64,000 bases of DNA. Source: Rhyacophila brunnea. Taxonomy: Eukaryota > Arthropoda > Insecta > Trichoptera > Rhyacophilidae. How positions within the stretch are numbered: position 1 is the stretch's first letter; each line of letters starts with the position of its first letter. This document shows, one piece after another, positions 35,041-47,284 of this stretch. A model generated the notes under the pieces. It ran no database searches and was not told the DNA's origin. It saw only the letters and a program-made list of their open reading frames with translations. The stretch spans positions 310,001-374,000 of the forward strand of contig JAGYXB010000698.1 of the NCBI GenBank assembly GCA_022495005.1, given 5' to 3'. The translations under genes and the position numbers were made by a program.

Positions 35041-36029
35041 CCTAAATCTGCCAAACTTGGTGTCCCTTGGGTACTACTATTTTTCTACATCTGTCCAACG
35101 GTTGCCCACACATGCCAAACAACACGTCCGATCCATTTCCATTTCATCAACTTGGATCTTGTCTGCCTTATTATTTGATGGTTTATTTTGACGTCTTTTC
35201 GTATTATTCTCAACATGTACGTTGCACTACATACTATAGTTTTTTGGATTAATTATTTTACGTTGAGGATACATATTTCTCATATGCATACATGAGCGTT
35301 GGTAACATTCAATAATTGAACACTTTACGTAGTGCGCGTAATGTGAGTTCACATTTGAAGGTACCTACTATCCAATAGATATATCAAATATACTCCATAC
35401 CAGTTTGGTTCCACGAGCAATCTCGTTGAACATAATATGTTTTTTTTATCAATAAATATACTTACTATCATGCACTTTGAAATAGGCGTACCTAGTTGTT
35501 AAGGGGGATCCTTATGCCAACAGAAAACCTAGCGGCAAAATACGAAGCTTGCAATTTGAGATTTTTGATCATTTACAATTTCAACTGTATTAATTAATAA
35601 ATATTATGTATTTGAAAACATTAAAAAGATTTTTTTGTAAGTTAAAGATAAACTTACAATTGTAAAAAAATGTAATAAAATGTGAATTTGTTGCAGGGTC
35701 ACATCTTATTATTATATTATATTTTATGGTCATATTTATTATTAAAATTTAGTTTATTAAGTTTTCAATTTTTTAACCTTTAGATTTTTGACTAATTCAT
35801 AGTTTTAATATTTTTTATATTTATTTTTAAAAAAATGTCGATTTTTATAAAAATATAAATGTGTATAACTTGAAATCCTTTTTATTTATATCAAATCAAG
35901 CTTCTTCTATGTCCAGATGTTTCCGATACGATCGACGCAGAGAAAACGCATTTGAACCGGTGCGTTACCGCATACGCCGTTTGCGTTCGGACAGTCGGTA
36001 TTTTTCGATAGTTGCTTACACGTGTGCTC
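35041..36029. other. No assignable gene; CpG-rich end at 35915-36030
   Basis: 35915-36030 is CpG-rich (CGATCGACGC, CGTTACCGCATACGCCG) and carries part of a 68-codon + frame that I do not recognise. It adjoins a SINE and may belong to it. Confidence 0.3.
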
Positions 36030-36165
36030 GCAGCCCAGGTCCATACTCTAACTCATACACAAATTGAAAAACAATGTGTACTTGCCAGTCCCAAGATTCG
36101 AACCTGGGACCCACGATGATATAGGCCGGCGCTTAAGCCACGCGGCCATCGTGCTTACTTGGCTT
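36030..36165 (-). repeat. tRNA-derived SINE, well preserved head
   Basis: On the minus strand the head has an A-box-like GTGGCTTAAGCGCCGG and a B-box CCAGGTTCGAATCTTGGG (rc of 36092-36109). It is followed by the body ACACATTGTTTTTCAATTTG and AGTATGGACCTGGG shared with 45285-45465. The CpG-rich DNA to the left (35915-36030) could be its unusual 3' part or unrelated. It is not a tRNA gene because the acceptor stem does not pair. Confidence 0.65.
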
Positions 36166-37143
36166 AAAAACAATATTGAGTAGATAATATTTGTAATTTT
36201 AGACTTATGGCGTTTTTTTCTGGAGGCCGTCGATATCAACACTTGAAAATGTTACCTATTTAGTTTTTAATTTTCTAAGTAAAGCAAAAAAAATACCTTG
36301 TAACCTGTAGACGTTATGGGCCACATATGGAGGTTATATTATCAGACTTTTTATACTAGGAATAGTTGTAAATTATGTGTCTTATCTATGTTGTGTTTAT
36401 TTTATATAATATGGTTATTTTTATTTATCATTGTAATTAACAGCAAACATATTTATAACAACAATTGTTAAAACAATACTAATTAGTGTATCTTTAATGG
36501 TGTTTGCTGAAACCATATATCACGTATTTAATATCACATAATACTAATGACTTCCGGTCTGTGTGTAGTCAAGGACTATAAGCAGAACGGGCTTAAATTA
36601 TTATTTTTGGACATGAGGCCAATCTGAGAGAACTCATCCCTCGAGGAAGATCTCGTTAGCCTGGTAAAATCTGGTAAACCTAATAAAATTTACCTGAGGA
36701 TAACACTAAAAGTAATACTCACGCAGTGAAAAAGTAATGGCGGAAATGGTGGCTACCGGATACTACACACATAATTAGTTAATGGCGTATAACCTGAGAT
36801 AAGTCTCTTTTTAATTCCTTATTTAGCGCACATTTCGCATTTTACTACTAAGCCAAGATAAAACCCTCGTAAAATTATTCTTACAAAATTTAGGTAAGTA
36901 TAGTAAATTCATTAGTCTACTTATTATTTATGTTGACTTTGGCTTATATAGTATTTTATGCGCATTATAAAATAATTGATAAGCTGTTTCTGTGTTGATG
37001 AAAGAGTTTTTATGGTTACCTTTACTATAAAGTTTTTGTTAATGAACTTATTTTAATAGGAACATTTTTGTTAGCAAGTGTATTAATTATTAATATCTTA
37101 CAATGTGCTATCAACGATCACCCCGTTCCTAAAAGAAAGACTG
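36166..37143. other. No recognisable gene
   Basis: 36545-36765 is GC-moderate but shows no supported frame or clear inverted ends. Confidence 0.35.
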
Positions 37144-37600
37144 TGACTATTTGGCGCCGCCAACTAGGCGCTATTAACTGGACGACGCCAACTATAAGTA
37201 TGTGGGACAACTAAACGACAATGTGGCACATCGCTACATATGAATAAATTGTATAAAAAAATCACATCCATTATTACTTGAACCATAAAGTAAATAGCCA
37301 AGTCTTATATAATTTATATACCTATAATAAAGCGAGGTTTATAATTATTACAAAAATTCATGTTGATGGCGTATTTTTACATTCAAACATTGCACACATT
37401 GATATTACGTTATGACACATAGAAACTAATCAACATTCTGCAAATTTCTCAATGCATTTCAATGTAACGTATATGTATTTTTTTCACGTAATTTCTTCAT
37501 CTGTGCGGCATCCGCATGTCCATCGTCCAATATTTCTGTCATCCAGTTGAGCTGTGGCCCAGTTGGTGTCATCCAGTTGGCGGCTAAAAATTCTCTAGAC
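37144..37600. mobile_element. Element with 16-bp tandem repeats at its ends, copy 2
   Basis: The left end has units such as TTGGCGCCGCCAACTA, GGCGCTATTAACTG and GACGACGCCAACTAT (37153-37200). The right end (37500-37585) has the unit inverted (rc GGCCACAGCTCAACTG, GATGACACCAACTG, GCCGCCAACTG). Unit length and GGCGCC/CAACTG words match copy 1 at 21168-21684, and an inner CATATACGTTACA-like word is shared (inverted). No gene is seen inside; the minus frame 37459-37644 is only the repeats. Confidence 0.55.
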
Positions 37601-38333
37601 CAATAGGTACTAGAATATCGATAGAGAAAATTTACTATTTTCATTTTGATTAATTATCACAAAATATATTATATTGCATATTATAGTCTTAACCTCTGTC
37701 CAGTAAGCTATTAGGCACAATATTTTATCAATCAGTTTGTATTTGTTACCCCAACTTCTACTCTTCCATAAATAAACTACATTTCACAATATATTTTGTT
37801 ACAATCCTCAAACTCCATTGATTCAAAAACTAATACATCGCAATCATAAACTAGAGTTTAACTAAGATGGTGACGTATATTTTTGTGATTTTAATTAGAT
37901 TCATAGTTACGAGGCATTTTAACTAGATACAATAGATAATATACAACAATAGTAAGGTTAATGTAATCCCATATTCTCTGTGTATTAATTAATATTTAAC
38001 ATGCAGATGTGATCTAACCCCTTTTAATTGAAATTTAGTAGTACATTTTTGATCTTCATTTAGTGTCTTTAGGTTTATTTTACACCAATTTTGATATAAC
38101 ATAATATTATTATTATGCGGCACCTATATAAAATGTCCAACTGTGAATAGTCACAATCGATGTTATGATACAAATTCTACCATTAATGTTATTAATTTGA
38201 TTATTATCGGTTTTGTTAATTTTTATGATCCACTCTCCCCTGATAATAAATAACAAGTCAGAGAATCGTGTGTCAGGCCTGTACTGAGATAATTTTACCT
38301 TGCATTAAGTGTTACAAGCGTATTTTTTATACT
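37601..38333. other. No recognisable feature
   Basis: AT-rich DNA. Confidence 0.4.
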
Positions 38334-38400
38334 ATGGATCCATCAATATTTAGAACACTTAGACGAAAAATCACAAAAAGCGCAAACAATAATACGCAAG
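38334..38400 (+). CDS. Weak candidate exon
   Basis: An ATG at 38334 opens MDPSIFRTLRRKITKSANNN followed by TQ and a donor-like GTAAGT at 38400. The composition looks protein-like (basic, mixed). The frame also stays open upstream and downstream, I recognise no family, and the -1 base of the exon would be A rather than G. Listed only so that it can be tested against transcript data. Confidence 0.15.
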
Positions 38401-38609
38401 TAAGTAATCGAAGGGAGACAAACGCAAGTACATACAAAGTTAATACTGCGGACACAGAGTGTTAATTGATGTATTTTAATTGTCCGTTCCAGAATCCAAA
38501 TGATCTCGGTATTTGCTGATAAACAACGTAAACGTATATATAAAATACCATGTTTGATCCTGCACTGCAGCATAATAGTGGTCTTCATAGAATGGAGGTT
38601 ATATTAACC

Positions 38610-38720
38610 GAGTGTGGATACATTGAAAAAAATACAACATATGAATTTTCCAAACCCAGGATTCGAACTCCAGAAAGTGACACTCACGATCGGCCCCGAT
38701 CGGACACCGTAGGCGGGAGC
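38610..38720 (-). repeat. tRNA-derived SINE, partial
   Basis: TTTCCAAACCCAGGATTCGA matches the B-box region (minus strand) of the SINEs at 3610, 36030 and 45285. The A-box side is replaced by GATCGGCCCCGATCGG, a local palindrome. Confidence 0.5.
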
Positions 38721-38992
38721 TGATTATACTTATTACAGAATGTTAATTTACTTATGAAAAATTTAAATACATAACCTACCGATAAAAATTAAATGCGCTA
38801 GTTTCTGCTTCGTGACAAAGTGCCTTTGACCTATCGTAAGGTAAGTCAAAGTGTTTATCTAGATTTTAAACTATGATGTATTTACGATGTGTTTATCATT
38901 GTTTTATATTTTAAATGTACCTATTATATTTTTGATTTCACTTCTGATCGCGCACCTATCGATTTAATGTGCAAAAAATCTCCTAATTGACA

Positions 38993-39013
38993 ATATCCGC
39001 TTTAAGCGGATAT
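38993..39013. repeat. Perfect short palindrome
   Basis: ATATCCGCTT-T-AAGCGGATAT has 10-bp arms without mismatch around one base, flanked by CAAT/ATTG that extend the symmetry with a 2-base offset. Confidence 0.6.
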
Positions 39014-40729
39014 AATTGGTTCTAATGTTTATTAAATAATGTGGACTACGTAGATGAATACTACATATTGTATTTTATTTTAATTAATATAATAACTTTC
39101 CATGGAAATCAGAGTTAACACCACTAACAAAACATAAAACTTTATGATTTATTGTTCTATTTATATAAAGTATATTTTTTTGACTTGGAGTTTGGTGGTA
39201 ATCGAGCCGATTTAATAATCTAAAAAGGTTATTATGTATTTGCTATTAAATTGTATTATTAAGCGTGCTATCAGACTGTTGACCCTAAATAAAAAGGAGT
39301 ACCTACTAAATATTATTTAACCATAATAATATACGTATTTTTAAATTATCTTAAAAACATACTGATACAAAAAATATTTGTAAAACTATATATAGAATTA
39401 TACGTTGAATAAAAAATAGTTTATTATAAGAACATAAAATTAATTGAAATTAAGCTGGTTATATTAAATTGTATAATAATAATATGGACAAATAAGTTGT
39501 CAAAGAAATGGTTCTCTGTTCAGACACACGCATGGCGCATATTAGGCTGAAAGTTTTCCAATTAATTGGGAGACCCTAATCAAAATGTGGGTCAATAAAT
39601 CCTTTTATATGGCTTATTGAGTGAGATATTTAAATGCTCGACAAAGTTATCCCATGTGACATCTTGGTATTACAAAACGTATGAAGAAAATATTTAATTA
39701 GGATAATTGCGTGGCGTACCTTTTAAGACATAAATAAATTATGCATATCATTTATGATATTATTATTATTATAATATACCTCCCATAATAGAAAAAGTGA
39801 CATAATGCCGTCTTCCAAAGGCGTAGAAAATTGGTTTAGATCTTTTATTCCACCGTGTTTTTGAATCCAAAGCATGGTTGAAGCGAACAGTTGACAACCA
39901 TTATTTGTAAAATAAACTATTTAAAAACCTGCTCGATAGGCGGTCAAATTTCACATTGGACTGTAGGGCTAATGATTATTATAATAATTAAAAAATTAAT
40001 AAGTGTTAATAATTATTATTGACAAAAAAATATATGAGTAATATAAAGTATAGTATATATAGCTCTCTGATAAGATAATATAATCCTACATTTCATTATG
40101 CATTTGTATTTAGCATCATATTGTGTATTCATGAATCAATGAATACAATCATCGAATGTCTTATCGCTATTGTCCTGTTGATAGTGAATATATTAATAAA
40201 ACTTAGATCAACCGTATTATAATTGTTAAATTTATCCACATTGATAGAGCTAGTAATGTATGTTTTCCAGGGATAACAAAATGTAGTGAAAAAAAATATT
40301 TATTAACTATACATATAAATACTTATATGTATAGTTACAAACTTTTGGTATAATATTTTTGAAGTTAGAATGCTATATTTTATATGGTATATATATATAT
40401 ATATATATATTATAGGTATCGTAATTAGTCTTACAAATCTTTTGCCGTACGAAGAAAAACTGAATGTTTAATTAATGTATTATAATAAAAACATTAATAG
40501 ATAGGTAATTCATTTATTTATTGCATTGTATGAAAAATAGATTTATTATATTTTAAAATAATATAATAGAGATTTACTGATTCAAGGAATAAAAATTCTC
40601 TTTGTATTATTTTTACCATTTCGATTCAATTTAGTATAGCAAATAGGCACACATATTATTCTAACAATACGTTGTATTATACTTATTTTTAAAATGTTAG
40701 TATTTTATTGAAATATATTTTCCTTTCTT
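39014..40729. other. No gene; microsatellite and small hairpin
   Basis: AT-rich DNA with the (TA)n at 40388 and a small hairpin at about 40307-40334 (ACTATACATATAA / TTATATGTATAGT). Confidence 0.4.
40388..40412. repeat. (TA)n microsatellite
   Basis: About a dozen uninterrupted TA units. A shorter TA run lies at 5567-5581, and 54293-54312 has TA followed by TG units. Confidence 0.8.
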
Positions 40730-41079
40730 CTTTTGCGGTGCCACAGACTGGCGCGACGTGACGTGTACCTTGGCTGCCTCAATAAAACCCCTATTAAGCT
40801 GGATCATCCACTTTCGTCTTTTTGATACCATCAAGCTTGTGGACTTTCTACACACCATTTTTTCAATCCATTGAACGTGAGGCTTTTCGTATATGCTTGA
40901 TCATTCATATGTGCCATGTTGTCGGCTTATCGCAAGCATTGGATTTTAATAAATCTAATGAAATCAGGTTAAAAAAAAGTTTATATGCCTGTTATTATTC
41001 ATCAATGGCAATTACAAATCCAGTCATTATTTTTCAGTCTATGAGTAATAGTTTTTTGTGTATCATCAATTGGGCTTAG
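40730..41079. other. GC-richer start and 85-codon frame of unknown status
   Basis: The segment 40735-40830 is GC-richer with CGCGACGTGACGTG; a + frame of 85 codons follows at 40822-41079. I recognise no family on either strand. It could be a decayed element. Confidence 0.15.
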
Positions 41080-41979
41080 CGAAATATGGATATAATTAAT
41101 TAATATTAAATCTTTATATAGTGAATAACGAGACTTTATTGGCTGTAATTTATTAACATAGTAGTTTTGTCATTTACTCAATAATATAATGACGGAGACA
41201 TTTGACAGTTTGTTAATAGCTTCAAGTTAAAATTACACTTTTAATTAAATTATTACAATGATTACGGGTTCAGTTATATATTTTTCTCTATATTTATGTT
41301 TCCGATGTGTTCTAAATTATAACGAATACTAATATTCTGAAAACGTGTACTTATATTATTTTTTTAATGAAAACTGATTCAATTACAGTTTATTAAGTAC
41401 AAGTAGGTATGTTAAAACTAACATTTTATCAATTCCGTGTAATACATTGATTGAAAATTACAAAAGCTGATTGCCAATATTTACATAATTTGAGAGCACA
41501 AAGTCGTTAAGAATTTTTCACTTAATCGATTAATCACATTGGTCATCCGATGGAAGCCAGTGCAAGTCGTCCCGCTCGGTACTATAATTTTTCAAAATAT
41601 TTATATGTTTCTAAGATGTTTCAAATTATATATTATATTGTCATTGATTAAGTGTGAATGTGTACTTTGTCATTCTAGGGCCCCACAAAAATGCTCTGAT
41701 GCATGGTCTCAATGATAGATAGACTCGTATACTTTAGTCAATAGTGGTTGTTTATTTCCATGGGACCACCATATTAATTTTAACTCGGCATATTTCTCAT
41801 CCCTTATTATATCTAGATATTACAATTTGTGACTTTCAATGGAGGTGTCTTCTCTGACCATATAAATGGTTTTTGAAAACCATCTTTCTTAAATACTTTA
41901 CAAAAAATAATATGGATAATATATTTATATGGACTTAAAACCAATTCCCGGCCTAATGTCTATATATAATTTCACGTAA
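41080..41979. other. No recognisable feature
   Basis: AT-rich DNA. Confidence 0.4.
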
Positions 41980-42034
41980 GAAGAGAGAGAGGGGCGGGAG
42001 AGAGGGGGGGGGAGAGAGGGGGGGGGAGAGAGTG
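41980..42034 (+). repeat. Purine tract (GA/G-run repeat)
   Basis: About 55 bases are almost only G and A, with two units of AGAGAG followed by eight or nine Gs. Several G-runs could form a quadruplex or triplex. It is unlike anything else in this AT-rich window. Confidence 0.85.
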
Positions 42035-42904
42035 TCTGATTGGGGTGTTTTACGACAATACATAAAAAAACAAATTTTGTCACTATGGAACTAGATAACT
42101 AAGCGAAGACACAATATGACTATAGAACAGCACACACAACACTCGCCATATGATTTGTACAACGCAAAGTTATTTCAAATATAATCTCTGCTTTGCTTTG
42201 TTTGATGTTTTCATCTATACTAACAAGCCAGATCACTGTTAGCCTATATAAACAGATTCAAATTTAGGGACTATGACTGATGTAAATGTGACGGATACAC
42301 GTCTCAAACAGTGTGGTATGTCATTAACGACTGCCCAACATTAGAAAAGGAGCGTTGGACTCTCTGAGCTTTTTGCAAACAACATAATTACGAAATTTAC
42401 ATTCAAACATCTCAATAAATACTCAACAATAAAACAACACAAGAACACTAAACAAAATATTTAATTCTGCCCATTATTTTTTTTAAATCGAAGAACATAA
42501 CTCACTAGACTCACTAGACACTAGAGAACATACTTCACTTACGCTGTAATCTAGCAAATTTTTGATATCTTAAGTTTTCACAAATGCGATTACATAAGTA
42601 TCTCCATGAACCACTTTGTACCGAAAAGCAAAGGCATGGTTTGCAATAAATTAATTTTAAAAAAATACAGGGAACTAGTCGACTTTTGGATTGCTAAATG
42701 TTAAATTTCACCAAATTCTGGTTCCATTTGCAACGACATGCCGTTGTTAAGCTGGTTTTTTAATGATAGCCATAATAAAACCAAATATCACGCATAATTA
42801 AACGGGAAATAACATCTACTTAGTAGCTACACCTAATTTAGTTCCAAGATTTGTGAAACATTGCGGTGAAACACATGCACATCCATTTCGCTAATAATTG
42901 GTAT
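42035..42904. other. No recognisable feature
   Basis: AT-rich DNA to the right of the purine tract. ACTCACTAGA is tandemly repeated near 42500-42525. Confidence 0.4.
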
Positions 42905-42985
42905 TTTTTTAGGGCGCTGTTAAAATTATCCTAACAAGCGCCGTTAACAGAAAAAGTTTGAAAACAACTACCATAAGCAGTCGTT
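42905..42985. repeat. Relic of the AAAAAGTTTG / GGGCGC MITE family
   Basis: GGGCGCTGTTAAAATTATCC, then GCGCCGTTAACAGAAAAAGT and TTGAAAAC, resembles the inner end at 25690-25760 and 50005-50055. The CACTG tip is lost. GGGCGCTGTTAA and the following GCGCCGTTAACAG are two related half-sites. Confidence 0.4.
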
Positions 42986-43854
42986 GAACTGTATAATAAC
43001 TGAATTTATTCCATTTCTGTAGCACGAATCACAAGTGGTACATCATCTTAAATTTAAAAAATAAATCTACTCATAAAATGTCCCTAGGGGTGGCAACATC
43101 AGTGTAAAGAAAAAACATTATTGTGAAAAAATGTTTGTATTTTGCTTGTATGTATTTTTTTGTTAAATCGCGTCTAACGAATGGGTTTCTTCTCTTCTCT
43201 TTTTCAACATAACATATCAAAAAAATATGTTACTGTAGCATTTGACTAACAAATTTAATATATTGAAAGTAATTCAATTATTACTGACTGAAAATTATAT
43301 TTTTTTATTAAAATGTCGATTTGTGTTGTTAGGGGTCATCAAAAATTACGTCACATATTATTTTTTGTATATTTTGATCATCAACACTTCACCACAAAAC
43401 CATTAAGTCCATGTCTGAATTATATAATATCGTTCTAGACTCCATTCGCTGTAAAACAAATTCTTTGAAAATCATCAATTTCATTAATATAACATTTTCA
43501 CGGAATAGTTTGTCGTCAGAAAAAATATATTTCATACATTCGCTACAAATCAGCACGTCATTATAATAAACCTTTCCCCTTAGGGCGTGACATATATGGA
43601 TGGTTAGATGAGAAATATATTAAATACTGATAGCCCCTCTGAGCATCTTTAGCGACCAGTGAGAACTCCTAATATCCCTTCAGCACATAAAAAATTATAT
43701 AGTATGCACTAATTAAGTGTTAAAGATCCATTATCTCGAAAAGTTTATCGGCGTTGCTCACGTGTTTCACATCTCCATTTTATTCGTAGTGAAAGTTTCA
43801 GGTCACATTTTATAAAAATTCCACGGTGCAATATTCATAGATTTTGGGAAACCC
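42986..43854. other. No recognisable feature
   Basis: AT-rich DNA with no supported frame. Confidence 0.4.
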
Positions 43855-44010
43855 AATATAATCCAAACCATCAAAATTCCCCAAATAAACTGGGCAGGTC
43901 ATCTTAAAATAATGAATCTGAGTCGACCAATCAGAGGAAGATTGTGGAAGGTAATCAGCTAGACTGAGGAAGATGACTTAACGAGGCCAGGGTCCAACGA
44001 AGGCTGTTTC
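43855..44010 (+). pseudogene. Non-LTR retrotransposon relic, RT C-terminal GH-motif segment
   Basis: The + frame reads IKIPQINWAGHLKIMNLSRP, then IRGRLWKVIS, stop, TEEDDLTRP. The WAGH[VL]-x-R-M-x-x-x-R-P motif is typical of the region downstream of the RT domain in many arthropod LINEs. A stop interrupts it and only about 45 codons remain. It lies 0.5 kb left of another LINE relic, but the two could belong to different families. Confidence 0.45.
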
Positions 44011-44529
44011 GCCACAAATTATGACAATTATATATACTTTATACAAACACCTACTCTTTCTTACTTGCCACTCTTGCCAGTAAAGTAAATATATGTTACA
44101 ATAAATTAATTATACGTTTGTTTTCTAGAAACTCTTTACAGTGTTGAAAATACTTTGAACAACGAATGAAAAAATATGCAGAAAGTAATATATGTATTTC
44201 CTCTGGGGCCGAGGTCTTTGAAAGAATACAGTTTAAACCTTTTTCATTTTATTTTATGTAAGTATAAAAAAATTGTAGGTACCTATGACATAATAGAAGA
44301 AAAGCCATTTCTCTCATTTCAGATGACAGGTATAAGCTTATGAGCTCTTTTGGATTGTTCCCGCGTGTCAGACGATTTTTTGTTAGTCCATATATTGTAT
44401 TACAAAAGCTTAACAATCAATTTTTTTCTGTTATAAGGTATATTTTATATCTATATGAAAATCCAAGGATTTATTTTTTAGTAGCCGTTATTGTTTCATT
44501 CTAAAAATAATATATATATTTTTTATAGA
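44010..44529. other. No recognisable feature
   Basis: AT-rich DNA between two LINE relics. It may be the space in which a common 5' portion was lost, but no RT motifs were found. Confidence 0.4.
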
Positions 44530-45227
44530 GTCGCAAATACGGCCTCCTTATTAATAGGAATAAGACTAAGTTAATGGTTGTTGATCGGGCCAACCTTCTA
44601 CCAACACCAAGTACACTCCAAAACCTCGAAACAGTCGATGAGTTTGTATATCTTGGATCGACCATCAGTGAAAAGGGCGGATGCGAAGCGGAAATAAGAA
44701 GGCGCACACAAATTGCAAAAAGTGCGATGACACGCCTTACCACTATATGGAAGGATCGGGGAATTTCGATTGCCACAAAAATGATGCTTGTGCAAACATT
44801 AGTGTTCTCGATATTTCTATACGGAGTCGAGTCGTGGACCCTGAAGGCAAGAGAACGGAAGGCAATTGATGCCTTTGAGATGTGGTGTTGGCGCCGAATG
44901 CTTCGCATTTCTTGGACGGAGCACAGGACGAACCAGTCAATCATCCTCGATATCATCATCGAAGATATGTCTGAGAAGAATTCTGCTGTTTTTTGGACAT
45001 ATTGTCAGGCACGGACCGGACAACCTAGCAACCTGGTAGTTTTGGGTAGCCTCCAGGGAAGGCGAAGCAGATGAAGAGCGTCTGCGCGATGGAGCGACCA
45101 AGTGAAAGAGCTGACTGGGGGCACCATCCATTCTGCCCTGAGAGAAGCGGAAGATCGAGAAGGATGGAAAGTCTTGGTCGCTCAAAGGATGGCGAAATTT
45201 AAATGTGGTCACGATCCTCAGCCATGA
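44530..45227 (+). pseudogene. Non-LTR retrotransposon, 5'-truncated end of the reverse transcriptase ORF
   Basis: From about 44530 the frame reads SRKYGLLINRNKTKLMVVDR, then a segment with VDEFVYLGSTISEKGGCEAE, AKSAMTRLTTIWKDRG, LVQTLVFSIFLYGVESWTLK and AFEMWCWRRMLRISW. These are the thumb-side blocks of LINE reverse transcriptases (YLGS-x-I, LYG-x-E-[ST]W, R-RMLRI-W). Between about 44967 and 45020 the conserved RRILLFFGHIVRHGPDNL reads in the +1 frame, after which the first frame resumes (LVVLGSLQGRRSR). A TGA at 45072-45074 replaces what is probably an Arg CGA codon. The frame then continues RASARWSDQVKELTG, GWKVLVAQRMAKFKCG to the natural TGA at 45225. So it has two compensating frameshifts and one stop, and no catalytic FADD core. 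RTE-like is my best guess for the clade. Confidence 0.88.
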
Positions 45228-45284
45228 GTGCACGACCAAGAAGAGATATATTTTTACCATGTCCAATCATAATATGGGGCTCCA

Positions 45285-45465
45285 ATGAGTAGAATTTGCA
45301 TTAACAGATTTTTGTTTTTACGAGAAATGAAAGTTAGCCATTTGTTCCTATTAGGTCCATACTTTTTCACCAAACACAATTTGAAAAACAATGAGTAGGG
45401 TATGTATTTGCCAGACCCAGGATTCGAACCTGGGACCCACGACGTTATAAGCCGAGCATGGGCTT
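45285..45465 (-). repeat. tRNA-derived SINE, long copy
   Basis: The minus strand carries the B-box CAGGTTCGAATCCTGGG (rc of 45418-45434), a body with CATTGTTTTTCAAATTGTG and AGTATGGACCT, then the tail GGCTAACTTTCATTTCTCGT and AAAACAAAAATCTG. It is the best bridge between head (as at 36030) and tail (as at 3610). It lies 60 bp downstream of the LINE relic. Confidence 0.7.
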
Positions 45466-46349
45466 TTTATAGTTTTTTTTTTATTTTTCATAGGGGGGGT
45501 CAAAATCAGTAAATAATCACAACGACGTTTACAATATTACCCATCGTATAGTATTAATATCATTTATATAATATTATGACCATGGTACCTAATTGCTAAG
45601 ACGAGAAAAGAGGTCTTTGCAATTTGGTATCTAACAGGAAAAGTTTCTCAGTTTTCGAGGTCTTTTCTTAATTGACCGTAATTTATTATATCAAAATAGG
45701 AATCAAGCACACTCTACTAGCACATACCAAGTTAAGTTGCTCCTGGGACACTCTCACCACAACTTTTAACGGTGGCAAACATTCGTTATGTCACGGTATA
45801 CGCTTGCATAAGGGATGTGGAGACGTGGTGGATGGCGGAGGGATAATCAAAGATGAGAAAAGATGGATCATATTAATGACATATACATCTTTCTTACAAA
45901 GTCGATAGATTATTATTATTATTTATTATTATGAACTTGCCTCGCAAATATATAACAAATAATTACACATTATTAATTTTAGACGCTCACAATATGGCAC
46001 GTGGCCCTTCATTTAATAACTCAGGTTCATTAAATAAATATAGTATAGCATACCTTACCTGGCTTTAATTAAATGTTTTTAATTTATCTGGAATCAGAAC
46101 AAAGGGGTAGTTATTTAAATACACCAACATATTGTTTGTTTCAAGAATAATAAAAAAAACTTTTCTATACAAATAAAAAACAGACAAAAGAATTCCTCAA
46201 ATTTTCGCGCTTCATTAGGACGAAATATAAATAAAAGAGTTGTAATTTATTCATTTTCTTTGAACGCAAAATGTAATTGTGTCAGTCTGGTTTTAGTGCC
46301 TATATAGGTCTTGTTTTAGCAAAAAAAAATAACCCAATGAGAATTTACC
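45466..46349. other. No recognisable gene
   Basis: A 78-codon + frame at 45672-45908 with a GC-richer middle (GGAGACGTGGTGGATGGCGG) is not recognised. Confidence 0.3.
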
Positions 46350-46405
46350 ACCAGTGCTGAGAGATTGAACCGGGACCTTTTTTTATGCTTCGCGTTTAAT
46401 TGCTC
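46350..46405 (-). repeat. tRNA-like SINE fragment
   Basis: On the minus strand AAGGTCCCGGTTCAATCTCT is a good B-box context. An A-box was not found because the flanking sequence is AT-rich. Confidence 0.35.
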
Positions 46406-47284
46406 GTTTTTATGGTCCAATTGATTACAGATTTTATTTGAAAATACACATGTCGGTAGGATTTTACTACATGAGTGCCTAAAAAGGAAATAAAAAATAT
46501 TAACCTAGATATTTAGAAAAATATTTGTTTTCAAAAAATCTATTGATTAATTTCGGCAGTTACTTAAATTTCTGAATATTTTTTTATTCAGTGTTAACTT
46601 AAAACGTATAAAATTTTTATTTGAAATTAATCAAACTGTAAAAGTTTTAGAAATCAATTAGTGATGTAATATAGAAGATTGCGTAGTTATATTAAATAAT
46701 TTTTGTTTAATACATAATACATACAGAAATAGAGTAATGAGCAATTAATTAAGTAACTAATTAATAGCTTTCCTTTCTTGGCGCGATTTTTAGTTGGAAA
46801 TAAGATGCAAGACGTAAGCTTCACTAAACCCACATAAGTTAAAGTAAATAAAGCTTTTATTTTCAAAAACCGCTAAGTACACCATTCAACATAATATGTG
46901 GTAAACAGTATTTGTGTGTATTCAAGCGTATTGTAATGCCATTTTTTTAAATTAATAATATGTCAATGTTTATCAGCCAACATACCTTTATTCGAGTAAA
47001 TATCAAAAAAAAATGTAAAGGTACTTAAATGTTTGAGTTTTACAAGATATAAATTATTATATTTTAAGTAGGTACATATAAGAAATTACATATAACATTT
47101 TTTAATAAATAATTAGATTTAGTCCAAATGTGCACTTATCCGTTTTTGAAAATATAAGCGTAAAATGCAATAATTTTATTATGTAGGTACTTATTTCATA
47201 TCACATTTGGCAATTTTCATCGTGTCCAAAAATTTTCACGTATGCAGTTTGCCGTATCACACTTGTATCGAAAATATATGGAAG
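46406..47284. other. No recognisable feature
   Basis: AT-rich DNA. Confidence 0.4.

Noticed and set aside
36061..36160. Possible tRNA gene (minus)
   Set aside because: The A- and B-boxes are good, but no 7-bp acceptor stem or anticodon arm forms, and the body matches SINE copies elsewhere.
44501..44959. 152-codon minus-strand frame
   Set aside because: It is the antisense shadow of the LINE reverse-transcriptase relic.
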